Part shown: positions 13,101 through 25,781 of the stretch, piece by piece | How the letters are laid out: each line of letters opens with the position of its first letter | Numbering within the stretch: the stretch's first letter is position 1 | DNA from: Neopestalotiopsis rosae | Lineage: Eukaryota; Ascomycota; Sordariomycetes; Amphisphaeriales; Sporocadaceae | Reading direction: 5' to 3' | Length of the DNA: 64,000 nt | Assembly (NCBI GenBank): GCA_023078685.1 | Contig: JALGAS010000006.1 | Location: 2,728,001-2,792,000 of the forward strand | The notes under the pieces: model-generated | Seen by the model: only the letters and a program-made list of their open reading frames with translations | Database searches by the model: none | What the model was told of the DNA's origin: nothing | Translations under genes and position numbers: made by a program

Positions 13101-15186
13101 AGCAATGCGGATCGAAAAGTTCTCTCTGTTCCCAGTATGTGGCGATATATCATAATTGAATAGTAGTTCGAATAGGCACTTTTCAACCCAGCCTCACATT
13201 TGTTTCGTGAGAACCGAAGCATTGGTACCAAGTATACGACCCGGTCCCATGGGGAGCCAGCGGCCGCACTGCCGCTTGATTCCCTAGCTTGTCCCTCAAC
13301 GTGCGACTTGACAAAGACGGTCAACCGTTGAGTCTTTGTTGTGGACGTTAGGAAAAGGCAAGAGAACAGATCGAAGAAGGGGAGGTAAAATTGTTCGAAA
13401 TCAAAATCATTGCTGCAGGGTTCTCCTGAGGATGCATATTGTGAATTGAGATCCCCATAATGCTGACAGTCAACCACTATATCGGACTCGGATGATGATC
13501 ATCTTTTTTTTTTCTGACATGGAACATCAGGGACTATCAAGACCCACGTATCCTGCACACTGGGAAAGCGACGTGGTGACCAGCTCTATGGGCATATTCG
13601 CTGCTTGGCCAAGTATCGTTGCAACTAATCAAAGCGGATAACACTCACTACGTGTGCATGTATTGGAGCTCTTCAATGAATTCTTGCCTATTCGACCTAT
13701 AGCCTTGGGGGTTGTTGGAAGCGGCACTGGGTCCTGCCATAATTGCTTTTTCTTTTCTCTTGTTCTCAGCTTACTTGCCATGGTGTCCGAGTAGCAGGCA
13801 TCTCGTTTCTGCACCAACGGCAGTGAATTCATTGTCTTGTCCAGGAGCCTTTGAGAAGCTTGTGTTCACCGTCATCCAAAAACGAGTCTCATTGACTTTC
13901 TTACCTCCAGGTGCATCGGGCTTTCCGGTCTGAAACCACCAAGTTCTGCAAGCCATAGCTTATTCTCCTCTTCGCTTGGGGAAAAAGATAGCTTCACCGC
14001 CGACATCGTCTTATTGAGACCCAAAACTGCAGCCCTCTCGATCACGGTCCCACGACCCGACCAGGGATACTTTCACTAGCCTAGGACTTTTCGTCCAGGT
14101 CTCCGCAGGACCTTCAGCCTTACAAGTCCTACCTACCAAACCTACCCATTCATGCCTACCAAATTTACCTAGTAGTTGCCTGTCTCTGTCTCTCAATCAA
14201 AGGGCACGGAATCAGTTCCCCAGCAAGCTCAAAAAAAAAAAAAAAAAAAGACCATACACTGGCAAATCCGCTTCTTTTTTAGCGCCGTCAGCTCATTCAG
14301 CCACGGGGCAGGCAATCAAAGGGTACAGCTTGGCTTGGGTGGAGCGGTAGAGGCCATCTCCAGATGCTATTTTCTTACAGCCCCGTCCGCCGCGTCTAAA
14401 CTCATTGCCCACCTCGCAAGCCAAGCAAGCACAGAGAGACCAAGGCTCAACCATCTATCTCCTTCCTTGCCGCCACGGATACGCTGTTGCAACCGCGCTG
14501 CGCCGGACCCCTCTTACTACCTGACCTGACCTTGCTTGCCCTCTACATACCATACCACCTCTCACTCACTACTACGATTCCGAACGGATACACGCGCACA
14601 CTCACACACACACACACTCTGGTCTCTCTGCCGCTGCAACTGCAACTGCACTGCACTGCTTTCTACTGCATGCACTGCATGTCCCATGTTTGCTGTGCAT
14701 CGCCAGCTGCTGCGCCCGGTACCTAGGTAATCTACTGCTGCTGCTCGACATCCCGAACTGGTCTGGTGTCTGCCCTCTCCCGATTGAGAGTTTGTTCCGC
14801 CCACCCAGCCTGAACCTGAACGAGCGAGCCGGTTTCCCCCCAAGCCAATCTACATCTCTCTCAGTGTGTGTCTGGCGTCTGGTGTCTGACAAGGGAGCGA
14901 TCACCGCAGCAATAGCACACTCTCTGCGACCCCTCGTTCCTCTCCGGTCCCTCGCTCGTCTTTTTTTTGTCAGCCGCCTGCTTTTATTTTTTACTGTACC
15001 TTTGGGCGTCGTAAGGCAAGGTAGCATTGAATCTGTCTGTCTGGTACTCAGTCCCCCCCAAAATCCCAATCCCACACCACTGCTCTCAAGGACTGCAAAA
15101 GTCCTTTTTCCCATTTCCTTATCCCCCCTTCCCTTTTATTTCTTTTCCTTTTCTCCCCTTCTTCCCTTTCCAGTAAACCCGCCCAC
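10143..15186. other. 5-kb gap with no supported gene; 3' part is the Hsp70-like promoter/leader
   Basis: No exon with family resemblance on either strand. The longest frames (for example minus strand 11849-12307, 152 codons) are low-complexity or composition-driven. The last ~1 kb before 15187 looks like the promoter and leader of the next gene: a run of 19 A at 14231-14249, a CA-rich stretch near 14600-14620, an ACCTAGGT palindrome at 14721-14728 and a long C/T-rich tract (about 15040-15175) right before the ATG, as often seen upstream of strongly expressed fungal genes. Confidence 0.5.
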
Positions 15187-17642
15187 ATGAGTTCTGTGAA
15201 TTCAAGGTTCAAGAACTTCGGGTTTGGTAAACGGAAGTCCACCGCCAGCATCCCCTCGACAGACATTCCCCAGGCAGCCTCAACCCCACCACCGCAAGCG
15301 ACAGGCCAAGGTCCCCCTCAAATACCGCAGCAGTTCGCCCGTCCTGGGCCTGCCCCCTCCGTCGCTTCTTCTTCTTCGCAACAGTCCCTCCCGACGATGA
15401 ACCATCCTGGAGCCGGACCTCGCCCGCCGAGCTATACTGCCAACTACCCTCAAGGTCCCGCTCCCTCCGCCATCCAGCGCATGAGCCCTCAGGCTCCCCA
15501 AGGCCCAGCTCGCACTCCTCCTTCGCAAATGGTCGGCGGCCCTCCTCCGATCAACACTGGTGCTCCTCTCGCCGGATATCCTCCCCAAATGCAGATGCCA
15601 GGTGGTGGTCCTCCGCCCGGTATACAGGGCGGCCCTCCAGGTTACGCTGGTGCTACCGGCTACCCCCCACCTGCCCCTCCTCAAAACCCAGGCAACGCCA
15701 TGCAGCAATTCGGCCGACCAGCTGCGGAGGTTGAGGGACACAGCAGAAGCAAGGCGCAATTGATTGTGGGAATCGATTTCGTGAGTAAAAACACATTGCT
15801 TCTTACATGCGATCTCTCATACTAATCAAATACCCGCCTACAGGGAACCACATTCTCGGGTGTCGCATTCGCATTCGCTACCAACAACGAGGCCAAGGAA
15901 GATATTATCACCGAATGGCCTGGAGCAGGTTCATATACCAAGCAAAAGGTAATTCAAAAGATTACCCCAAAAATAGACTTCTAAGGTCTTGGATAAAGAG
16001 CTAACATTTGCTGTACAGATTCCTACAGTGCTATATTACGACCAGTATCAAAAGGTGGTAGGATGGGGACCAGATATCGCCGATGCGCTGGCCCCGACTG
16101 GTTACCCCAAGCCGGGCGTGCAAAAGGTTGAGTGGTTCAAGCTGCAGCTCATGTTGTCTGGCAACACTTATATCGACCCCATCAACCTGCCGCCTCTGCC
16201 TCCAGGAAAGTCGGAGATTGATGTAGCTGCCGACTACCTTTTCAAGCTCAGACAAGCCATGCGGGCTGCACTGCAAAAGACTCTCGGCGAGGTCTTCAAC
16301 AGAGAAGAGAGGAACATCCGGTACTATTTGACCGTTCCAGCCATCTGGAACGATGCCGGAAAGGCTGCCACCAGAGCTGCAGCTATCCAGGCTGGATTCC
16401 TCCGCGACGAGAACGACAACAGACTAACTCTAGTGTCGGAACCCGAGGCTGCTGCGCTATTCTGCTCCAAGACTGGCCTGCTCAACCTCAAGGTTCATGA
16501 CGCTGTGCTTATCGTCGATTGTGGTGGTGGTACCGTTGATTTGATTGCTTACGAAGTCGAAGACGAGAATCCATTCACTGTGGCAGAATGTACGGCTGGT
16601 TCTGGAGACTCTTGCGGTTCGACAGCTCTGAACCGGAACTTCAGCAACATTCTACGGACTAAAATCAGAAAGATGAAGCTGCCTGACGGATCAAGGACAG
16701 CCGGCCGTGTCTACGCCAAGTGCATCATGGACTTTGAGAACCGTATCAAGGCTGATTTCCGCAACAACGGCCAAAAATGGGCTGTCGATGTCGGTATTGA
16801 GGCTGAGTTCCCAGAGGCCGGAATTGAGGAGGGTTACATGACATTTACGAACGAGGAAATCCTCCAGTGCTTTGAGCCCGTTGTTAACCGTATTCTGGAG
16901 CTTGTTCGAAACCAAATCATCGCCATCCAGGCTCAGAACAGGGCTTTGCAAAACATTTTGGTCGTCGGTGGTTTCGGTGCATCCGAGTACTTGTTCCAGC
17001 AGATCAAGCTGCACGTGCCACCCCAGTTCCAGTCCAAGGTCGTCCGGCCTATGGACTCGGTCGCTGCCATTGTCAAGGGTGCAGTTACCGCTGGTATCAC
17101 TGAGCGTGTCATCACTCACCGTGTTGCACGACGACACTACCTTATGGCAACCCTTCAGCCATTCAAGGAGGGCTACCACCCTGAAGCCTACAGAGTGCCC
17201 TCGCTTGACGGCAAGGACCGATGCAAGTTCACAAGGCAAATTTTTGTGCAAAAGGGTCAAAAGGTCAAGATTGGAGAGCCTGTCAAGGTCAGCTTTTTCA
17301 GACAGGTCGCTCCTGGTGCGACCCTCATGTACGAGGATATTCTGTATGCCTGCGATGACGATGTGTGCCCTGAATACACAAAGGATCCTCGTAAGTCCAC
17401 TCTGCCGATATCCATTATTCGTCTTGCTAATTTATTCCGCAGGCATAAAAGAGGTTGTCACCTTGACATCAGATTTGTCGCGCAAGAACTTGGAAAAGGA
17501 CTTTGAGCGTATGGACACGCCTCAGGGTACATTCTACAGAGTCTACTTTGATATTTACCTGACGCTTGACGGGTCCGAGTTCAGTGCTGAACTGGTGTGC
17601 CAAGGAGAGGTCATGGGTCGTTGCAGGGCTCGGTTCAGATAA
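15187..17642 (+). CDS. HSPA12-like Hsp70-family ATPase with Pro/Gly-rich N-terminus
   Basis: Exons 15187-15780, 15844-15948, 16019-17390, 17443-17642; 756 aa, fully in frame. Residues 1-~185 are a Pro/Gly/Gln-rich, probably disordered extension (repeats such as GGPPPG and PPPAPPQNPG). After it comes an actin-like ATPase of the divergent Hsp70/HSPA12 kind: phosphate-1 IVGIDFGTTFSGVAFAF (~193, split by intron 1), YYLTVPAIWNDAGKAATR, SEPEAAALF, phosphate-2 LIVDCGGGTVDLIAYEV, and the adenosine motif ILVVGGFGASEYLFQQI. The canonical Hsp70 substrate-binding domain with its EEVD tail is absent; the C-terminus is a short beta-rich segment ending RCRARFR. Such proteins are widespread in filamentous fungi and are mostly uncharacterised ATPases, probably cytosolic. 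Alternatives to the family call are unlikely. Confidence 0.93.
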
Positions 17643-18854
17643 AGCCTGATACCCAGCAAGTTATAGAATCAGCCATGATTTTGTTTAATTCTTCTTCTGT
17701 TTTCTTCAGTTACCCTATGATACCTCCAAAAGAGACCGCTATAGGCGAGTTGCGTTTTGGACTATACAGCTCACAAGCAGAGCAAGAGCATTTGGGGCCT
17801 TTTCACTGTCATCAAAGGAGTCATGAGAAATACGGAGCCCAGGAAATACAGGAATGAATAATACTCAGGAGAGCAAAGGCATGTGTGTCAAAGGAAGACA
17901 TGTATGACCTAATTGTTCTAATTTGAATGAACATTTCTAGATGATTATCATCATTGTTCTTGTGAACGTGCATGTATGGCGACACTCCTTGATTAAAGAT
18001 TATCGATCCACATCATTGATTACGTTTGATCACCTTGATTTAGACACTGATATTCACATAGTCCTGTGAGTGTGCTTTGGTAGATTACCCAGTGAACGAC
18101 ATCGAGGACGTGGTACGTAACATGTTTCTCCTTGACATAATCCTCTCGTCGCAGCCTGAACCTGTCGGGCTGACGTTATGTAAGTGCAAAGTCAGGTGGG
18201 CTTTTGCCTCTTTCTAGGCCTGTCTACCTACATAGTTGCTATGTGGGATCCAAGTCCATAACTTGCATGCAAAAGTGTCAAGCTATGCCGTGAGACTTGA
18301 AATCGCCTACTCTTCTGGAAGCGATGGATGAAGAAACAAGATTGATGAATATGTCCTGCTTTAGAACTGGCTGTTTCTGAAGAACAAGGTAGATGGGAAG
18401 CAGGTTGTGGTGGTGGAGGAGGACTGGAAGGAGGTGTGCATCACTCATTTGCGGTATTCCCCCACCTGATCCGCCTAGAGGAAATGCCTTGTTCCATTGG
18501 TGGAGTGAGTAGGTTGATATTGTCTGTATCGTCCAGTAGAATTTGTGCTGATGCATGCATTATGAGGGGTTCTTGTGAGGCGCAGCCTCCATTTGCATGT
18601 TGGTCGGTGTGCTTTGGTATATTATTGGTGAAAACAGCTGTAATGATATGCGGCCGTGCATTCCGTACTCTGCTTTGACTGAAGCCTTGCCAGCCTGATG
18701 AGAACTGATTGTGGCAGTACCGAAAGACGATCAAGTTACTTTCTCTGTCACGCCTCTCAACTCTCGTTTTTGCTCAAACGTCTTCTAGAGGACCCGAGAA
18801 TATCGTTTCTTTCCACTTCAAGCTTCAAGTGGAAACTCAGTCCAGGATCCTGCC
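17643..18854. other. Intergenic region
   Basis: 3' flank of the Hsp70-like gene and promoter of the HeLo-like/ankyrin gene. Only short, unsupported frames. Nothing distinctive seen. Confidence 0.5.
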
Positions 18855-21800
18855 ATGGCGGAGGCCGTCGGGTTAGTGACTGGACTGGCATCCCTGGCCA
18901 TCTCTATCACTGAGGGCGTCGCGAAACTGCGTGATCTCTACAAGGAGTCCAAGACAAACTCTCAGGAAGTAGAGTCGCTCATGAGAAACCTAGAATTCTT
19001 GACACTCTCTGTCAAGGGACTTGAAGGGCTGTCTACTTTAGACGACCAGAATCTTTCCGTCCTCATCGACCACTGCCGAAAGGATGTTCAGGACGTAGCT
19101 TCCTCACTCCAAGAAATGACAGATACACTGAATGCTAGCGAGAAGAGACCTCGCAAGGCACTCTCCCGTATGAAATGGCTCAATAAAAACAAGAAGTCTA
19201 TAGAGAAGCTCAAGGGCCTGACGGAGGCTGCCAAATCGAAGATAGGAATGTAAGCATTATTGCTGGACTGTTGAGGCTAAGCTAACGAAAGTCCGACAGC
19301 GTATTCCTCTATGGTCATCCCACGAGTAGCCAATCACCTCCTGTCATGCTCCCACACTCTACTACGCAACAAGTCATTACCACTGAACGAGATCAGGGGC
19401 AGCCGGATCAAGCAGGCCCAATTAGGGTGATCACACAATCAACTGCTAGCTCGAGCACTCTTGCTGTACGGCCGGACCGATATCGTCGGCGGCGGGTAGA
19501 TTGCACTCGAAGAGCTTGCTCGTGCACTTGTCACATCAAAGGCCAGATAACTAGTCGATTCTGGCAATTTGAATACAGTCCTTTGTCTTTCATCCTGAAT
19601 GGATGTTCCAACCCCGACTGTACTGCCACCGAATACGTATCGGAGCTTCGCGTAGCACTCACTCAGCTTGGTTGGCATCGAGCCATCACTTTCGGCTTCA
19701 AACTTGGCTGCGCCTCTGGTGCATACTTCATCAGACCGTCGCTCGAGATCAAGGAAGAGGTGGTCAGGTACACGTCGCGTGGCTTTGAACTACTCATGAG
19801 GTTGAACAAAGGGTTCTCCGATTGGCGAGAAGTTGTGCAGGAGTTTCGAGAGATGTACCAACAGGACAAGCGTATAATAAAACATGTCAACCCTGAAGGT
19901 CGTGGATATATTGGGGTAAGCTTGGTTTCTTTCCTCTTTGGTGACGCAAAATTGACAAAACTTAGGAGTTGCTGTGGTGGTCAAATGACCTCGTGGATTG
20001 GGAGTCGACCTTGCATGTTTTGGAGGTGTTCATGTCGGAATTCAAAATGAGCATCGGCCTTGATGATATCAAGCAAGTCTTTCTTACATCGTTGGTTGGC
20101 TGGGAGGTGAGAGTGCCAGTTCAGCATTCGGATGGCAACAATCACTTCAGCACCATACGTTTCTATCTCTCACAAAAGTGAACTGTTGCTGACTCATAAA
20201 GCAGTTTCCTCTATCGTATGGCTCATATGATCGGAGAAGGGCCTCATCTTTCGATATTCGAGGAACTCCTAGCCCTTGAATTTGACCCTTCTAACTTGCC
20301 AAATCCGGCAGCCGAGAAGTGGCCGGAGCCTTGCAACCCGAATTGGAGGTCCGAAAAGTTCACGCCGGATCCATTCTTCCTCGAACTCCTAGCAATGATG
20401 GTCTCAGTCGACCCAGGTAAGCTTTCCCTCCAATGCCTCTGACATTACCGAGGTCTTCTTATGCTGAGACCATGTAGACTTCGGAGGTACATCTCCGCTA
20501 CAGCGCGAGATACTATGCGGATCAGCAGATTCAGTCGCAGAACTCCTAGATCGCGGCACTTGCAATGACGAGAGTAACTTTCTTGGCCAGAAAGCTCTGC
20601 ACCTCGCTGTGTTCAGTCCAGAGTGTGCTCATGTTCTGATATCAGCGGGATACTCCATAAATGTTACTGACAAAAATGGTACGACGCCTTTGATGTACGC
20701 CTGTGCAATGGGAAGAGTCAATCTTGCCAAGTTATTGATATCAAACGGAGCAAAGTTGGGAGCAACCGACAAATTACGAGACCGGGATTCCCTTGGTTAT
20801 GCCCTGGCACGCGGCCACTACAGACTTGCCTTCGATCTTGCACTCTACTACCAAGGAAACTTCCCAGAAGATGCTGAGGTCATTGGAACATATTTCGCAC
20901 GCACAATAGCTCTCTTCATGTGCTCTTTCGGAGGCATTCATGCTTGTTGGGACGAAGAATTTTGCTTCCAAGACTTATTAGGGCTGGGCAGCAAACTGGA
21001 CTTCACCTTCTCCGATTCTTACCATGGCACCAAGGACAACAATCTGATGCACTATCCAGTGGGCTTGACCAATGCCAAAGCTCTCATCGCGCATGGATTT
21101 ACCGGGCTAGACCAAAAGAATAGTGATGGTATCACGCCCATCATGGAATGTATACCGTATTATCCTGAAACCATGGATATATTGATTGAGCATGGCGTCG
21201 ATGTCAGCGCAAGAGATCTCTGCGGAAAAACCCCAATGCACTATGCTGTCGACAAATGGCAGTCATCAGACCCATATTCGGCCGATGAAAAACAGATGGA
21301 TCGGTACAGGTGCATCGGGAGGCTTCTGCGAGCCGGAGCGACGGTCGAAAGTCATGACTTCTGTCGTTGTCCTTGCTCCCCAGAGGGCTGCACGCCTGCA
21401 ATCGTTTTTGGCGCGTATTTCTGCCACCCGAATGATTTCCTGTGTGTACACTCTATTAGCAAAACTGTAGAGTGGCTCTGCATACAAGAAGAGAACAAAG
21501 ATGAGGACATCATGAAATCTCAACTAATATCTCTCATCAGGCGTGCTCGATTTGATGAGATGGAAATGACACATACATGCTGCAGCAACGGGACAGGAAA
21601 CTGGGGCAGACTACGTTCCTTCATGTCTAATTCTTCCTCGCTCTCAGAAGAGGACGAGGCGACAGTGATGTGGGAACAGTGCGACCGTATAACGCAATTA
21701 GAGTCTCAAATTTCGCGGCTGAAAACGGAATCATACCAGGAACTACGGGGCGTATGGCTGCAACAGCTTCGCCAAAGCCACAATCACTACCTCAGGCGCT

Positions 21801-22340
21801 ACAATCTCCCCGTCTGGGAAGAAGTCCTTCGCCAATCCATGGTCCCTAAGAGGATCCCACCGCGCAAAGTTGATAGTGTGAGTATTCTGCCTTGAATCTG
21901 GGATCTTGACTGACATGTGAGCTTACGAATCGCAGGGATATTCTATAAATTTCCAGAAAGACAAATTCGAGTTTCCTCCACACGGGGGAAATTCACTCTA
22001 CTGCGGCGCTTTTTGGAGAGAAAAGAAAGATGAGATTGATGCTCCTATTCAACAAATGGTAAGACTTCTATGGGCACTGGAGGAGAACTTTGCAGTCAGG
22101 AGAAACAGGAATGAAGAGTTCACTGAGCTTGAAAGGTGGTACTATCGACGCCTCGCATGGGTAACGGAGATCTTGGAATGTATGGATATATCTAAAGATC
22201 TCATGGTGTCTCAACTCCGAGGTTACGGTGCAAGAAGAAGGGAGGAAAAGGATAGGCTACTGACGAATACTCTTATCGAGCATTTTCTTCATGGCTGCGA
22301 ACGGATGGCATCAGATTCTACGAGCGGAGTTATGGTGTAG
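18855..22340 (+). CDS. HeLo-like N-terminal domain plus ankyrin repeats; frame broken at one exon junction
   Basis: Exons 18855-19249, 19300-19915, 19966-20106, 20205-20416, 20478-21877, 21936-22340. Residues 1-~130 (MAEAVGLVTGLASLAISITE onward) are a helical domain like the fungal N-terminal domain of STAND/NLR proteins (SesA/HeLo-like), which in relatives drives regulated cell death or heterokaryon incompatibility. A Cys/Arg-rich middle follows (RRACSCTCH), then ankyrin-type repeats in exon 5 (for example GQKALHLAVFSPECAHVLIS, GTTPLMYACAMGRVNLAKLL, GKTPMHYAV) and a C-terminal helical/coiled part (ITQLESQISRLKTES). No NACHT or NB-ARC P-loop is present. Exon 3 ends in phase 0 at a good donor (GTGAGA), and intron 3 has CTGAC and GCAG, but exon 4 is open only in the frame that needs a phase-2 join. 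The gene is therefore either frameshifted, misread at one base, or spliced by an unseen route. Confidence 0.68.
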
Positions 22341-23248
22341 GAAAGAAAGTGAATTTGGAGAACCTTGATGTATGCGAATTTTGATCACTATCAGCAGTCT
22401 TGATAGCTAAGTCGTGCTAACTAATTTCCTGAACTGAAGTCTGCGACGAGTGCCATATTACGACATTAGGCACATTTATCGTAGCTTTATGGTAGGTAAA
22501 TCAAATACAATACATTTCAAGAACAAGAAAAGCAAAGTGCCGCCTCCAATGGGTGTCTGCCGCTCCAGATTTGCAATGAGGCAGCGATAAGGGTGGTGCT
22601 CTGAGGGTAGTACCTTGTGGAAGTCCGAGGCTCCGAATAAACAGCCAGCTCAATTGTGCCTCATGCATACAGCCACTTTACTGGCGGCAGCGTCATGTTC
22701 AGCCGCATGTGCTCGGCTCGAACTCATGCAGATGGACTGCTCAGCACGACCGGGGCTCTAGATCAACCCCTGCCAAACCAAGGGGTATCTGACACCATAG
22801 TCAATCTTTCATGAAGGTCGCTTCTTGAGAGTCAGATGACACTTTGAACGCAGCCTTACCATTTCACTCGGTAACGAGTGCGCGGGCGTCCTCCCGTTTT
22901 TCTACCTTTCTGACACGCGCAGGATTATGCAGGTCAGCATAAATCCCTCCTTGAGGGATTAATAGTACACAATTTATAAGCAATGATATCAGCCACTTCC
23001 TCCCGCGACGCGTAATTTGTGGCGAAGGCGCATCCATAGTCAATAATAGTATTTCGAGGCCGAGTGGTGTCTCATATTTTTCGGTGTAGACCTCATAAAA
23101 TTTTGCTGTAGTTGATCTCACCTCTTAAATTGTTCGATCTCCCAAGCAATCATGTTTTGGATCTTTCAATCTTTCTGTCCAGATATGTCAATTCTAATTG
23201 CTACATCCACGAGCCCACCTCATTACTTGGATCCTACATTAAAATACA
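22341..23248. other. Intergenic region
   Basis: Between the ankyrin gene and the first MGN membrane-protein gene. No supported exon. A pair of inverted segments (CCTCCTTGAGGG-like) near 22945-22960 could fold locally but I assign no function. Confidence 0.45.
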
Positions 23249-24815
23249 ATGGGAAATAACTGCAGTAGCATAGGTTGTGCCACCAATGGCACAATCATAG
23301 AGTTCGAGGCGGATCCAGATGTCGTATGTACCTTGCCATTGAAAATTCAGGCCGCTTTCATTCGATGCTGACTTGAACTGCAATATGTAAGGGGGGTATA
23401 GGGGTAAGTCTACGGGTGAAATATAGCAATAATTTTGCCTTTCTTGGATGAATTACCTTCTGCGTACAAGATCACTTACAAGGACTCCTTTCTTTTAGGT
23501 TGTGGCAGCTTTCCTCATATCTGCATGGTTCACGTTTGCCGTCGCTTTGCTGTTTCATAATCTCGTAGGAGGCGTCATTGAAAAAGCCAATCGCAGAAGA
23601 AGAACCCACGACCAGAGGTTACGCAAAGCAGTGAAGAGGAGGCTCGGAGGGGGGCTATTGGTGAAAACACTGGCATTTCTTCGCGACCGCGTTTCCACGA
23701 ACCAAATGCAGGAGGTGTATCTCATGCTCTCTGATCAACAACTCGTTACGGGTGCGTCGATCTTGATCGTGGGATATGTGAAGCATTGTGAAATAACACA
23801 ATACCACTTTTACATTGCTGCCAACCTTACAATGGTATCCTTTGCGACATATCAGTCAGTTCTAATAATCATCTGCGATAAGCTCAGAGAGAACAACATG
23901 CGCAGGGGCTGGCGCATAACGTGGATCATGGCTGTCTTCGGCTGCGTCTTAGTTCTCAAATTCGTCTTATATAACGATGACTTCTTGGTATCTCCACAAT
24001 ACGGCCGGCCGATGAAATGCCTTTGGCAAGAACTCCCCAAAAGTTACACTGGAGAGAAACTCGCATACGTCATCTTTGGCGTGTTTGTGGATGTATCGTC
24101 CGCCTACGCTATCCTGTTCATCTTATACCCGGAGCTAAAGAAACAACAACCGTTTAAATTCATCGAGGAGACTGCTGGACAATTAGTCAGACAACCAACT
24201 GCTCTTTACAAGCAGGTCCACAAGCGCGCTGACGGATCGAGTCACTCGAATGTCCGATGGCTGTGGCAGCTATTGGAATGGCCCACCTGGTATCTATGTC
24301 TCGTGGCATTTACACTCTGCGAAATATTCACGTCCTTGTACTGGGACATGTTGCGAATATTCCTGTATCTCTTTACTTCAACCTGGCTGATCAGTCAAGC
24401 GAGAAACAAGGCTATTGACAACGGCGAAAAAGGTCAAGAAGACAGCTGGGGTTTCGGCCAGATTCTCCCCATGCTGCTCTTGGCGCTTCCTTTGCTCTCT
24501 TTCGTGGAAGCATTCTTGAGTAAGTGATTCAGGCGCCTCCTTTCAAGGTGTCGTATTCCATGTTGGAAAGCATCTGAAACAATACTAAAATGTAAACTAG
24601 ATCGGCCCCGTCGAGAGTTCTCCCCGGCTTCCATTGCGAATCTCATTAGAAAAATCCCATTACATGGGCTCAGATCAGAGACCGAGCTTGAGGCATTAGA
24701 GGGGAAAATATGGAAATATGAGTGGTTTGGTATTTGGTTAGTTTGTGTTTGGTTTTGTCTTTTTGGTCTTATCGTGGTATTGACCATTAGATTGCCTAAT
24801 GGTGTCCCCCGGTAG
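23249..24815 (+). CDS. MGN-family polytopic membrane protein, copy A
   Basis: Exons 23249-23323, 23392-23403 (12 nt), 23499-24519, 24601-24815; 440 aa, in frame throughout. I do not recognise a named family. The N-terminus MGNNCSSIG fits an N-myristoylation signal (Gly2, Ser6) with a palmitoylatable Cys5. Then FEADPDV-GGIG leads into about eight hydrophobic segments: roughly VVAAFLISAWFTFAVALLF, the LVTGASILIVGYV region, FYIAANLTMVSFATYQ, WIMAVFGCVLVLKFVL, IFGVFVDVSSAYAILFIL, WYLCLVAFTLCEIF, ILPMLLLALPLLSFVEA, and a last one in exon 4. The blocks MLSDQQLVTG and KHCEITQYHFYIAANLT are nearly identical in copy B, as is GQEDSWGFGQILP. Exon 4 was found because it matches the end of copy B. Location should be a cell membrane; function unknown. 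Confidence 0.82.
23392..23403 (+). other. 12-nt microexon of MGN copy A
   Basis: Encodes Gly-Gly-Ile-Gly. Preceded by intron 23324-23391 (GTATGT, branch-like CTGAC, AAG acceptor) and followed by GTAAGT at 23404. It is needed to keep frame and to match the AGIG microexon of copy B. Confidence 0.8.
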
Positions 24816-25781
24816 TCATTGAGGTGTTGCGAATGCTGCCGGAATAAGGCAGTGATCGATGATTGATTGACGAGATATGTTACGATTTCTGTTGGTATTA
24901 GGGAAAGATACGTTGCTGTCATTTGTAATGACGTTGATGATTGGAAAAGCTTAGCTTGATTCATATAGTGATTCAAACCTGGAGTATTGATTCTTGAAAA
25001 CGTCTTTTCTTGCACATTTATGTGAGCTCATCGCTGGATCTACCGATGATGCTTGATGCCTTCTAAAATAAATTTGGTGTAGCATCGGGAAATAAAGATT
25101 TTGACGATGAGTATCCTTTCCAAACCTTCTGAGTCTTGATCTTCCAAAAGTAGGAATGCTTAGGTAGATGCTTAGGTAGATATGGACCGCTGTATTCTGC
25201 TCTCCGGAATTGCTTCGGGTACTGTATCAAGCTCGCTATGTATCCGTCCAAGATCGTGATTTGCTGGGAACAGTCTATCTTCAGCCGCATGAAGAAGCGT
25301 CGGCTTCATGCAGCCATGCTGACCATTTACTGCACGGATACCTTGGCTTCGGGACAATCTTGACTTAAGTAGGTAATTCCGGTAGGGTATAACATCATAT
25401 TTAGTGTCGATTGTTGGAGTCAGATCTACGCGAGTGCAGCCGTGTTATCTTGCGATTGGTCGCTTCTTTATTCTTGACTACACCGAACAAGTGATTTGCA
25501 AATTCGCTACTTGCGATTCCAGCTCAAGAGCAAGGATGCTTCTTCTTTCAAATCCCACATACATTTAGCAATCACCGGGCACTTGAAAAAAGCTGGTCGG
25601 CATCGATGGTCGAATTCAACTGGCACATTTTTATTTTGTTCCTTTTTGTTGCATCCAATGACAATCTGCGGTTGACGTTCTCAACCTACAACAACGTAAT
25701 TCCAAATAATCCACTAATATCTTTTCAGACCTACCTGAACTCTATATCGTGACCATCATTGGTGTATTGATTTGAGTCAAC
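24816..25781. other. Spacer between the two tandem paralogues
   Basis: Holds the 3' flank of copy A and the promoter of copy B. A direct duplication TAGGTAGATGCTTAGGTAGAT lies at about 25159-25179. No gene seen. Confidence 0.5.
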
